From CAYLNH01 sp964384625 (lineage in GTDB: Bacteria > Verrucomicrobiota > Lentisphaeria > JABSQK01): a DNA stretch of 16,525 nucleotides. Position 1 is the first letter of the stretch. The number at the start of each line of letters is the position of its first letter. The position numbers and the translations under genes are program-made. The notes beneath the pieces were generated by a model. It saw nothing but the letters and a program-made list of their open reading frames with translations. It was not told the origin of the DNA and ran no database searches. Below are positions 5,362-12,773 of this stretch, piece by piece. Location: the NCBI GenBank assembly GCA_964384625.1, contig CAYLNH010000159.1, positions 1 to 16,525 on the forward strand, written 5' to 3'.

Positions 5362-6912
5362 ATGAAGAAGTTTTTCAATATTGCCGGGCCCTGCATTCCC
5401 GGGGAGCACTACATGTTGCCTGCACAGGCCCGTTTAGGTGAACTGCACGGTCTGATTGAACAGGGACAGTACTTTGTCATTCATGCGGCCCGCCAGTCCG
5501 GCAAAACAACGCTTTTGTTGGATCTGGTCAAGCAGTTGAACGAAGACGGCACGTACCATGCGGCCTACTGCTCTCTGGAGTCCGTGCAGGGCATCACTGA
5601 CCCCAAGGAAGGGATACCGGCAATTGTCGCGATTCTGAGCAACGCTCTCCGCAATACGCCTGCGCTTCGTGGATGCAGTTTCGGCGAATCCGTGAAAGCG
5701 TTGCCATTTGCAGCTCAACTGAACCAGTCATTGGCCGAGCTCTGCGCTTCATTAGATAAACCCCTTGTGTTGATGTTCGACGAGGTGGATTGCCTCAATA
5801 ACGGTACGCTGATTTCGTTTCTGCGACAATTGCGCGAAGGGTTTGTGAGCCGTTCGATGGCACCGTTTGTGCACTCCGTAGCCCTGGTGGGCATGCGCAA
5901 CATCCGGGACTACAAGGCAACCCTGCGAAAGGACCAGGACACACTGGGCTCGGCAAGCCCGTTTAACATCGTCAAGCGCTCACTTACGCTTAGGAATTTT
6001 ACTCCAGACGAAGTGACCACACTCTACGCTCAATACTCGGCTGAGACTGGTCAGGATTTCGGCCCTGCCGTTGTCGACCGCGTCTTTCATTTTACTCAAG
6101 GACAGCCTTGGCTGGTAAACGCAATTGCCGCAGAGATCATCGAGACGATTCTACAGCACGACACCACGCAGAAGATTCTGCCGGAACATGTTGATACGGC
6201 TGCGCAGAATCTCGTTGTCCGCCGGGACACGCATATCGACAGTCTGCTGGAACGGCTGAAGGAAGAGCGAGTGCGACGGATCATCGAGCCCATCATCGTC
6301 GGTGCAGAGGGACGTATCAAACGACAGTCGGACGACTATGAATATGTCCGTGACCTGGGGATGACCCGTGAAGACGACGGTGTCATCAAGCCGGCGAACC
6401 CAATCTACGCTGAAGTAATCTCCCGTGCACTCAACTACGATGCCCAGCAGGATCTGTCGCCCGATTTCATCAATCGCTGGATCTCCGATGCCGGCATCGA
6501 CATGAATGCCTTGCTGCAGGCGTTTCAGGAATTCTGGCGCGAGAACAGTGATGTCTGGGTTGAGCGCTTTGACTACCGGGAAGCCGCACCCCACCTGGTC
6601 CTGACTGCCTTTCTACAACGCGTCATCAACGGTGGTGGCCGCATCATCCGCGAATACGCTGCCGGACGTAAACGGCTCGATCTGTGCGTGGTCTATGAAA
6701 ACCAAAAATACCCGCTCGAGCTGAAACTCCACTACGGCCCCAAGACGGAACCCGACGGTCTCACGCAGCTGGCAGACTACATGGATACCCTCGGTGTGGA
6801 AGAAGGCTGGCTAATCATCTTCGACCGAGATTCGGAGAAAACCTGGGATGAAAGGATAGGCTGGCGCACGGACGAGCAGAACGGACGCGTCATTCACGTC
6901 ATCGGCTGTTGA
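5362..6912 (+). CDS. AAA-like ATPase with C-terminal PD-(D/E)XK nuclease-like domain
   Basis: 516 residues from the ATG at 5362. This start is chosen because MKKFFNIAGPCIPGEHYML matches the typical beginning of AAA-like proteins as I know them. An in-frame ATG at 5305 with a purine-rich GAGGGG upstream would add 19 residues. Walker A is AARQSGKTT with Lys48, Walker B is LVLMFDEVD near 135-143, and a VALVGMRNIRDYK segment follows near 174-185. A helical middle region leads to a C-terminal domain with RLDLCVVY (Asp440), LELKLHYG (Glu453, Lys455) and QLADYMD (Gln469), the D-ExK-Q pattern of PD-(D/E)XK nucleases. The layout resembles AAA-ATPase_like/PDDEXK_9 proteins, whose role is unknown; defence or mobile-element functions are often suspected. 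It has no operon partner. It is less GC-rich than its neighbours and follows an integrase remnant, so transfer is likely. Confidence 0.85.
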   Translation: MKKFFNIAGPCIPGEHYMLPAQARLGELHGLIEQGQYFVIHAARQSGKTTLLLDLVKQLNEDGTYHAAYCSLESVQGITDPKEGIPAIVAILSNALRNTPALRGCSFGESVKALPFAAQLNQSLAELCASLDKPLVLMFDEVDCLNNGTLISFLRQLREGFVSRSMAPFVHSVALVGMRNIRDYKATLRKDQDTLGSASPFNIVKRSLTLRNFTPDEVTTLYAQYSAETGQDFGPAVVDRVFHFTQGQPWLVNAIAAEIIETILQHDTTQKILPEHVDTAAQNLVVRRDTHIDSLLERLKEERVRRIIEPIIVGAEGRIKRQSDDYEYVRDLGMTREDDGVIKPANPIYAEVISRALNYDAQQDLSPDFINRWISDAGIDMNALLQAFQEFWRENSDVWVERFDYREAAPHLVLTAFLQRVINGGGRIIREYAAGRKRLDLCVVYENQKYPLELKLHYGPKTEPDGLTQLADYMDTLGVEEGWLIIFDRDSEKTWDERIGWRTDEQNGRVIHVIGC

Positions 6913-7258
6913 TCAGCGCTCCCCAGCAGGAAATTTCCAGTTCCAAAGGTCGCCGGAGAATCCTCGGGCGGCCTTGCTTTTAGTGCGGACCAAGAAGGCT
7001 GTAACCCATTGTCCGAAGGACAGTTTGCCTCACCTGGGCGAGGACGCGGAGAATACAATCATGATCGCAGCCCGCCTCAGACCGCGTCGTCATCGGCCGC
7101 GCAAGCGAGAAGTCTCATATACCGGGTCGCATCACACCGTACAATTCGGTTCATCTTTGTACGCGGGTATCGACTGAGAACACGGGGAAGTGATCGGAGT
7201 TGACTTTCTGCTCCAGCCAGTGGGCTGGCTTTGCCCTGCGGGCGTCTCACGATTCTGT
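6913..7258. other. Intergenic region without a recognisable gene
   Basis: 346 bases between the AAA/nuclease gene and the end of the minus-strand adenylyltransferase gene. Short open frames exist (for example 6974-7177 on the plus strand), but they lack a ribosome binding site and family-like sequence. Two small hairpins near 7213-7243 are listed separately. Otherwise nothing is seen; base composition is intermediate between the AAA gene and the GC-rich operon beyond it. Confidence 0.6.
7213..7243 (-). terminator. Tandem small hairpins downstream of the adenylyltransferase gene
   Basis: CCAGCC (7213-7218) pairs with GGCTGG (7223-7228) around AGTG, and GCCC (7233-7236) pairs with GGGC (7240-7243) around TGC. 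They lie 16-46 bases past the stop codon on the minus strand, where a terminator would be expected. There is no T-tract after either, so this is a weak candidate. Confidence 0.35.
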
Positions 7259-8389
7259 TCAGTTCTCGGCTTGAACTGCGCCGCCTGCGGCTTTCCAGCG
7301 GAGGATGCCGCCGGCGAGATTCAGGACATCGGTAAAGCCGTGGCGGCGGAGAATCGCGACGGCTCTGGCGCTGCGGGCGCCGACACGGCAGTAGACGACG
7401 ATGCGTTTGTCGGCGGGCAATTCGTCGTACCGCGTTTCGACGTCGCCCAACGGGATGAGGCGGTCGCCCGGGATGGCTTCGAGTTGGTGTTCATGGGGTT
7501 CGCGGACGTCGAGCAGGAGGAGGTCCTTGCCGGCTGCCAGGAGGTCCTGGAGTTCGTCCGGTTGGATTTCAGGAGGTCCCTGGTCGGCGGGGCAGGGGAG
7601 GGCGACATCCCGGATTTCGGTGATCGTCGGGTGGGTGCCGCAGACGGGGCACTCGGGATCGCGTTTGAGTTTGAGTTGGCGGAACTGCAGGGCCAGCGCG
7701 TCGTAGAGCAGGACGCGTCCGACCAGTGGTTGACCGAGATCGAGGAGGAGCTTGATTGCTTCGGTCGCCTGGATCATACCGATGACGCCGGGGAGGACAC
7801 CGAGCACGCCGGCGGCGGCGCAGTCGGGGATGTCGTCCGCGGGCGGCGGGGTGGGGTAGAGGCAGCGGTAGCAGGGGCCGTCGGGATGAGCGAAGACGGC
7901 GGCCTGGCCCTGGAACCGTAGGACGCTGCCGTAGCAGTTCGGCTTGCCGAGCAGGACGCAGGCGTCGTTGATCAGGTAGCGCGTGGCGAAATTATCGGTG
8001 CCGTCGATAATCAGGTCGTAGTCCGGGATGATATCGGCGGCATTGGCGGCGGTGAGGGCGGCGGCATGCGGTTCGACTGCGACGAGCGGGTTAATGGCGT
8101 GCAGGGTGGCGGCGGCGGAGTCGAGTTTGGCCCGGCCGACATCGTCGGCGCCGTGCAGGATCTGGCGCTGCAGATTGGACTCGTCAACGGTATCCGGGTC
8201 AACGAGTCCGAGGGTGCCGACGCCGGCGGCGGCGAGATAGATGGCGGCGGGCGACCCGAGGCCGCCGGCGCCGACCAGGAGGACCCTGGCGGTCTTGAGT
8301 CGGGCCTGGCCGTCGACGCCGATATCCGGCAGGGAGAGGTGCCGGCGGTAGCGCCGCAGTTCATCGGGGGTGAGTTTGTTGTGATTCAC
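7259..8389 (-). CDS. moeB: MoeB/ThiF-type sulfur-carrier adenylyltransferase fused to rhodanese domain
   Basis: 376 residues from the GTG at 8389, the typical length of MoeB-rhodanese fusions. An E1-like domain (about 10-240) activates the C-terminal Gly-Gly of a small sulfur carrier (MoaD- or ThiS-like) with ATP. The nucleotide loop is GAGGLGS (40-46), followed by SNLQRQ (71-76) and DGTDNFATR (129-137). Cys173 and Cys176 (CYRC) with Cys247 and Cys250 (CPVC) form the structural zinc site. Cys190, before AAAGVLGVLPG, is a candidate sulfur-transfer cysteine. The rhodanese domain (about 275-370) has LLDVREPHE and the active loop CRVGARS with Cys334. The GTG starts one base after the TGA of the MFS-HEAT gene, so translation is coupled. 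An open frame runs on upstream to 8611, but that overlaps the MFS gene and is Ser/Thr-rich nonsense. Whether it serves molybdopterin, thiamine or another pathway cannot be told here; no carrier gene is nearby. Confidence 0.9.
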   Translation of the reverse strand: MNHNKLTPDELRRYRRHLSLPDIGVDGQARLKTARVLLVGAGGLGSPAAIYLAAAGVGTLGLVDPDTVDESNLQRQILHGADDVGRAKLDSAAATLHAINPLVAVEPHAAALTAANAADIIPDYDLIIDGTDNFATRYLINDACVLLGKPNCYGSVLRFQGQAAVFAHPDGPCYRCLYPTPPPADDIPDCAAAGVLGVLPGVIGMIQATEAIKLLLDLGQPLVGRVLLYDALALQFRQLKLKRDPECPVCGTHPTITEIRDVALPCPADQGPPEIQPDELQDLLAAGKDLLLLDVREPHEHQLEAIPGDRLIPLGDVETRYDELPADKRIVVYCRVGARSARAVAILRRHGFTDVLNLAGGILRWKAAGGAVQAEN

Positions 8390-8390
8390 G

Positions 8391-10865
8391 TCAGGCGGTC
8401 TCGCGCTGGTTCCCGGGGGGTGGGAGATTTCGTTTTCGTTCGCGGTTGAGATGTCGGCGCCGGCTGTCCAGGAAGTAGATTCCCAGGAGGATGTCGATAC
8501 GGTCGCGGGGGCCGAAGTCGGCCTCGTCCCAGTGCTGCCGCAGCAGGTCCAGGTACCAGAGGCCGATGGCGAATTTTTCGTCGTGCCAGACGAGTTCGTC
8601 GACCATGACATGGGTCGAGCCGGCGTGCAGTTGGTACACTAGGGCGGCCATCCCCATTGCCAAGTCGACGAGGACATTGGCGGCTTCCTGGAACTGTTCT
8701 TCGAGGTAGGCGAGTTCGAGGCGTCGACTGAGGCCGCAGAGGACCCTGGCGGCGTCGTGATCGTCGGCGGCGCGGCGGATGGCTTTGCGCAGGGCCTTGA
8801 GCATGGTTTCGATCTGGTCGCCGGGCGTTTCCGTTTCTGCGTTGAGCACCTTATAGAAGCGTTCGGGTTCGCCGAGCAGATCGGCGGCGGCGACCGCCAT
8901 GGAGCGGCGGAGCACGGGGTTGCGCGTCATTTTCATACGCGGGATGATCTCGTAGAGCGCGGTAAGTTCACCGAGGCGGGCGAGGGCTTCGGCGGAGGCG
9001 GAGAGGATCTTGTCGTCGTTGGTCCGGCGGACAATATCAAGCAGCGACCCGGCGGCGCGGGGATCGCCGATGGCGCCGAGCGCCCTGGCGCTTTCGGTTC
9101 GGGTTTCGCGGTCGCCCATATGGAGTTGATGGACGAGTGCCTCGACACTGCGCGGGTCCGGGCTCTGGCGCAGGGCGCGGGTGATCTGCGGCGCCAGATC
9201 CGAATACGGGTCTTCCAGTTTCGCGATCAGCGCATCAATCGCTTCCGGGCTGCCGATGCGGCCCAGTGCGAGGGCGGCTTCCTCGCGGACATCATACGAG
9301 GGGTCATCGAGTTTCTCGATCAGATCGGTGGAGGCGACCGCCGTCCGGCCTTCCCCGAGTTTGCGGGCGGCGCGCGCGCGGTATTTGCTTGAGACCGCGG
9401 CGGATATGAGATAGATATTGAAGACGTTGCCCAGGCTGCGCAGCGGGTTGCCGGCGCTCAGCCGCGACAGCACGCCGCCGACGGGCAGTTCGCCGTCGCG
9501 CGGTCGCACTTTGAGTCGCATGGGGATGGCGCCGAACCAGCAGACGGCTTGAAACATCAGGACCAGGACATGGTGGAAGGCAAGCGGCGCGCCCAGGGGC
9601 AGGACCACCTCAATGCCCCAGTCGCCGAACGAGTCGAAGACCAGCCCGCCGACCACCGGTCCGAAGGCGGCCATCAGGCCGACGATCGACCAGTGCACCG
9701 CCATGGCCACGGTCCGGCCGGTTTTCGGCACGATCGCGTTGAGCAGGTTGATCTGGCACAGCCCGATGCCGCCGAACAGGCTGCCGGCGGCCAGGTTGGT
9801 GACCGTGAAAACCAGAATCGGCTGTGGTACGACGACGGCGTCGATCCCGGGCAGCGGCAACGTGACCGGAGTCGGCGAGACAAAGAACCAGACGAACCCG
9901 AAGCAGGGCGCGGCGAAGAGCAGAATCATGCTGAGCGCCCGGGCGCCGACGCGGTCGATCAGGTAGCCCATGACCGGACTGGTGATCACCGTGCCGACGG
10001 CGGCGCTGATGCTGATCACGGACAACTGCGTGTAGGTCGCACCGAAGCTCCGCTTCAGGTAGATCGAACCGAAACTGCCGACCATGCCGAGGGCGAACAT
10101 CCAGGCGCCGGCGGAGAAGGTGAGCCAGCGGAAATCGGCCTGCCGCAGCGGCGCGGCGAGGCGCCGGAGCACGGGCTGCGCCGGTTTGGTGCGGATCGGT
10201 ACCGGCTCCGGTACCCAGAGATGGATGAAGATGTCGACCATGCCGACAACGGCGGCGAGCGCGAAGACGATGGAGAAGCCGGCGAACGACCGCGAGCCGT
10301 CAGCCTGCGGGCCGGAGAGCCAGTCGAGCAGCGCGCCCGCCAGCCCCATGCACAGCAGATAGGCGCCCATGGTGAAACTCTGGCGTTTGCCCCAGAAGCG
10401 GCCGCTGATATTGGCCGGCACCAGGTCGGCCATCCAGCTGAACCAGGCCGGCGTCGCGCCGTACATCAGGAGTGCACTCAAGGCGACCGCGCCGACCACG
10501 GCCCAGGCAACGGTGCGGGGGGAGCCGGCAAGCAGCAGCGGCAGCAGCGCCGGCAGGAACCAGAGCGCCCGGTGCGTCAGCGCCAGGATTGCCCAGGCCG
10601 TTTTACGGATCGGCAGTCGTTCGACGTACAACGCCGCCGGGATCTGCACCAGCATCGCCAACTGCTGCACCGTGACGATCAAACCGATCAACACGCCGGA
10701 CACCCCGAGCGCTTCCATCAGCATGGTCAACGGAATGCCCTGGGTCATCGCGACGAAGGACATGCCGAGCATGCCGGCGATGATGTTGATGCGGAGACCC
10801 CGGCGAATCGTGCGGTCCGTCAACCCATGCCCGGCAATGGTCATACGCCGCGTTCGATCTCTCAT
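8391..10865 (-). CDS. MFS transporter with C-terminal HEAT-repeat domain
   Basis: 824 residues, about twice a normal MFS protein. The ATG at 10865 has a strong GGAGGA (10877-10872) six bases upstream. Residues about 25-450 hold the transporter, with roughly twelve hydrophobic segments. The loop motif GYLIDRVGARALSM (300-313) fits the MFS signature, and YVERLPIRKTAW (80-91) is its degenerate N-terminal counterpart. Residues about 505-660 are HEAT/PBS-lyase-type repeats: YDVREEAALALGRIGSPEAI, then RTESARALGAIGDPRAAGSL, then LSASAEALARLGEL. The last 160 residues are predicted helical and not recognised, ending in a basic tail. The domain order puts the HEAT part in the cytoplasm. The substrate is unknown. 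It is the first gene of a coupled pair with the MoeB-like gene. The fusion is continuous, with no frameshift between the two halves. Confidence 0.85.
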   Translation of the reverse strand: MRDRTRRMTIAGHGLTDRTIRRGLRINIIAGMLGMSFVAMTQGIPLTMLMEALGVSGVLIGLIVTVQQLAMLVQIPAALYVERLPIRKTAWAILALTHRALWFLPALLPLLLAGSPRTVAWAVVGAVALSALLMYGATPAWFSWMADLVPANISGRFWGKRQSFTMGAYLLCMGLAGALLDWLSGPQADGSRSFAGFSIVFALAAVVGMVDIFIHLWVPEPVPIRTKPAQPVLRRLAAPLRQADFRWLTFSAGAWMFALGMVGSFGSIYLKRSFGATYTQLSVISISAAVGTVITSPVMGYLIDRVGARALSMILLFAAPCFGFVWFFVSPTPVTLPLPGIDAVVVPQPILVFTVTNLAAGSLFGGIGLCQINLLNAIVPKTGRTVAMAVHWSIVGLMAAFGPVVGGLVFDSFGDWGIEVVLPLGAPLAFHHVLVLMFQAVCWFGAIPMRLKVRPRDGELPVGGVLSRLSAGNPLRSLGNVFNIYLISAAVSSKYRARAARKLGEGRTAVASTDLIEKLDDPSYDVREEAALALGRIGSPEAIDALIAKLEDPYSDLAPQITRALRQSPDPRSVEALVHQLHMGDRETRTESARALGAIGDPRAAGSLLDIVRRTNDDKILSASAEALARLGELTALYEIIPRMKMTRNPVLRRSMAVAAADLLGEPERFYKVLNAETETPGDQIETMLKALRKAIRRAADDHDAARVLCGLSRRLELAYLEEQFQEAANVLVDLAMGMAALVYQLHAGSTHVMVDELVWHDEKFAIGLWYLDLLRQHWDEADFGPRDRIDILLGIYFLDSRRRHLNRERKRNLPPPGNQRETA

Positions 10866-11148
10866 GCTCTGTCCTCCGCGCTGAGAACACAGTCTGGCTG
10901 CGGCTGAGTACCTGCTGTGCCGGTTCCCCTAAATCTAGACAGCTTTTCGCCGGCGTCGCCTGCCGGCGGCGCCGAATTTCCGAAAAAAGCCGGGGCACTT
11001 GCAAAACCCGGCAGGCCAAGATCTATTACGAAAACTGTTTCTTGGTTGCCGGGTATCGGGAGTGTCAGGCCGCGTATCGCCCCGCGTCGACACTTACCCC
11101 GCACCCCGGAAGCGGAAGAGTAAACCTGAAATCAGGAGTAGGGTCACC
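10866..11148. other. Divergent intergenic region between MFS-HEAT and FHA-PEGA genes
   Basis: 283 bases separating two divergently transcribed genes, so it should hold both promoters. It contains a perfect 7-bp hairpin, CGCCGGC (10948-10954) with GCCGGCG (10962-10968), flanked by TTTT on one side and AAAAAA (10982-10987) a little further on the other. A plus-strand candidate promoter TTGCAA (10999-11004), 19-base spacer, TATTAC (11024-11029) is weak because the spacer is long. No convincing minus-strand promoter was found by eye. No gene is seen. Confidence 0.4.
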
Positions 11149-12729
11149 GTGAAACTGCGCTTCATGGAAGGAGTCCGGACCGGCCGTCTGGTCGAGATCG
11201 AGAGCAGCTCCTTTATTATCGGCCGCGACATCAAGTGCGACCTGATGCTCGACGAAGACGGCGTATCCCGTGAGCACTGCAAGATCATCAAGGAAGGCGA
11301 TGACTATCTGATCAAGGACCTGGGCAGTACCAACGGCGTCTACGTCAACGGCAAGAAGATCGAGGAACCGACCAGGATCAACGCCAACGACAAGCTCCGG
11401 ATCGGCAAGACCCTGTTTCTCTTTACGGACGCCACCGGCGTGCTGGATACCGCCGAGGTCGAGAAACTGCAGGAAGCCGCCAAGAGCCAGCTGGCGGAAA
11501 AGGAAGCCGAAGAGGCGAAGAAGCGGGCCGAAACGAAGAAGAAAGACAGCAAACGCAAGTCGGACGCCGAAAAGAAGGCCGACACCGCCAACAAGGCGGT
11601 CACCGCCGTCTTCGTCATCATCATGGCGATCCTTGCCGTCTTGCTGGTCTTCATGCTGATCGCCCCGACCGACGACGACAAGAGCAACGGCGACAAACCG
11701 GACAACGGCCTGGTCCAGGAAGATCCGCTGGATCCGCCTGATCTGCCGGGCGGCGACGACGACGATCTTGCCGGTGACGACGATGACGACACCGCGCCGC
11801 TCCCCGGTGGTGACGATGACGATGACGATGTTGCCGGGCCGGTCCCCGGCGATGACGACGACGCGGCCGACCTGCCGGACGTGCCGGTGACGCGCCCGAA
11901 GATCACCTATTACTGGATCCGCAGCGACCCGCCGGGCGCCGTTGCCGTGGTCGACGGCGAGGACGTCGGCACGACGCCGGTCATGGTCCAGGGCCTGGAA
12001 CGCGGCACCCACAAGCTGAAGCTGGTGAAGGACGGCTATCGCGAATTGGACCGGGTCTTCGAGGTCCCGTTCAAGGACCAGTTTTTCGACTACAAACTGG
12101 ATCTGGAGCCGGGGCTGTGTCTGATTACCAGTGAGCCCACCGGCATGGCGGTGATGCGCGGGCCGCAGATCATCGGGTACACGCCGTTCATGTTTCGCGG
12201 CGAGGTCGGCAATCACGATCTGCGCATGATCGGGGCCGGCTACGCGACGCTGCCGTTCACGGCGCGGATTTCCCTGGCCGGCCCGACCAAGCAGCATTTG
12301 CGCATGCGCGCGCTGACGTCCGGGCTGCAGGTGATCACGGTGCCGGCCGGCGCCCGGATTTTCGTTGACGGCGTGTATCTGGGGCAGACGGCGCCGAAGC
12401 CGCGGGGCGAGTCCGAGCCGCTGGTCCTGACCGACCTGCGGCCGGGGACGCACAAGGTCTACATCGAGGCCAACGGCAGCCAGAGCCGCGCCAAGACGGT
12501 CCGGCTGGAAAAGGGTATGACCAGTAAAGTCGGGCTGCTGATCTTCGAAGTCGACACTGTGATCGCCACGCGCGACGGCAAGAAACTCGAAGGACGCTTC
12601 ATCCACAAGAAGCCGGACGGCGACATCGTCATGGCTCTGGAAGGGAACAAACTGATCACCGTCAAAGCCGCCAATATACAAATGCTGCAGCCCGTCACCG
12701 ACGCCCCGGCGCCGGAGGGCGCGCAGTAG
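11149..12729 (+). CDS. FHA domain - transmembrane - poly(Asp) - PEGA repeat membrane protein
   Basis: 526 residues from the GTG at 11149; AGGAG (11134-11138) lies ten bases upstream, and the FHA domain begins exactly here. FHA (about 1-95) has GRDIKCDLML, VSREHC and DLGSTNGVYVNG, the phosphothreonine-binding signature. A charged Lys/Glu/Ala-rich stretch (103-148) looks like a coiled coil. One membrane helix follows, at about 150-172. Residues 201-243 are Gly/Pro-spaced runs of Asp. Three PEGA-like repeats follow: DPPGAVAVVDGEDVGTTP (260-277), SEPTGMAVMRGPQIIGYTP (328-346) and VPAGARIFVDGVYLGQTAP (398-416). The tail (465-515) resembles the SHD1-like module of the protein at 14023-14817. The order implies a cytoplasmic FHA sensor joined to an extracytoplasmic part, with the PEGA repeats perhaps binding wall or surface sugars. 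A ten-TM protein gene follows after 44 bases. No kinase gene is present in the window. Confidence 0.88.
   Translation: MKLRFMEGVRTGRLVEIESSSFIIGRDIKCDLMLDEDGVSREHCKIIKEGDDYLIKDLGSTNGVYVNGKKIEEPTRINANDKLRIGKTLFLFTDATGVLDTAEVEKLQEAAKSQLAEKEAEEAKKRAETKKKDSKRKSDAEKKADTANKAVTAVFVIIMAILAVLLVFMLIAPTDDDKSNGDKPDNGLVQEDPLDPPDLPGGDDDDLAGDDDDDTAPLPGGDDDDDDVAGPVPGDDDDAADLPDVPVTRPKITYYWIRSDPPGAVAVVDGEDVGTTPVMVQGLERGTHKLKLVKDGYRELDRVFEVPFKDQFFDYKLDLEPGLCLITSEPTGMAVMRGPQIIGYTPFMFRGEVGNHDLRMIGAGYATLPFTARISLAGPTKQHLRMRALTSGLQVITVPAGARIFVDGVYLGQTAPKPRGESEPLVLTDLRPGTHKVYIEANGSQSRAKTVRLEKGMTSKVGLLIFEVDTVIATRDGKKLEGRFIHKKPDGDIVMALEGNKLITVKAANIQMLQPVTDAPAPEGAQ
11751..11871 (+). repeat. GAC/GAT-rich coding repeat (poly-Asp linker)
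   Basis: Four blocks of 4-6 consecutive Asp codons (GAC/GAT) are separated by short Gly/Ala/Pro/Leu spacers (LAG, TAPLPGG, VAGPVPG). They give an extracytoplasmic acidic linker of about 43 residues. The spacers resemble one another, which suggests internal duplication. Trinucleotide runs like this are prone to length change. Confidence 0.7.
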
Positions 12730-12773
12730 ACGCGGGACGTGGATCGTCGGGTCTCGACGGGGAAGGAGGATGC

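Noticed and set aside
8390..8611. N-terminal extension of the MoeB-like protein by 74 codons
   Set aside because: It overlaps the end of the MFS-HEAT gene in another frame and is Ser/Thr-rich without family similarity. The GTG at 8389 fits both family length and spacing.
9549..10907. 452-codon plus-strand open frame opposite the MFS-HEAT gene
   Set aside because: It is Asp/Arg/Gly/His-rich antisense sequence created by high-GC codon use in the real gene. It has no domain or ribosome binding site, and the opposite strand has clear transporter and HEAT motifs.
10948..10968. 7-bp GC-rich hairpin read as a terminator
   Set aside because: It lies between two divergent gene starts, not after a gene. 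It could be an operator or leader structure but there is no evidence for which.
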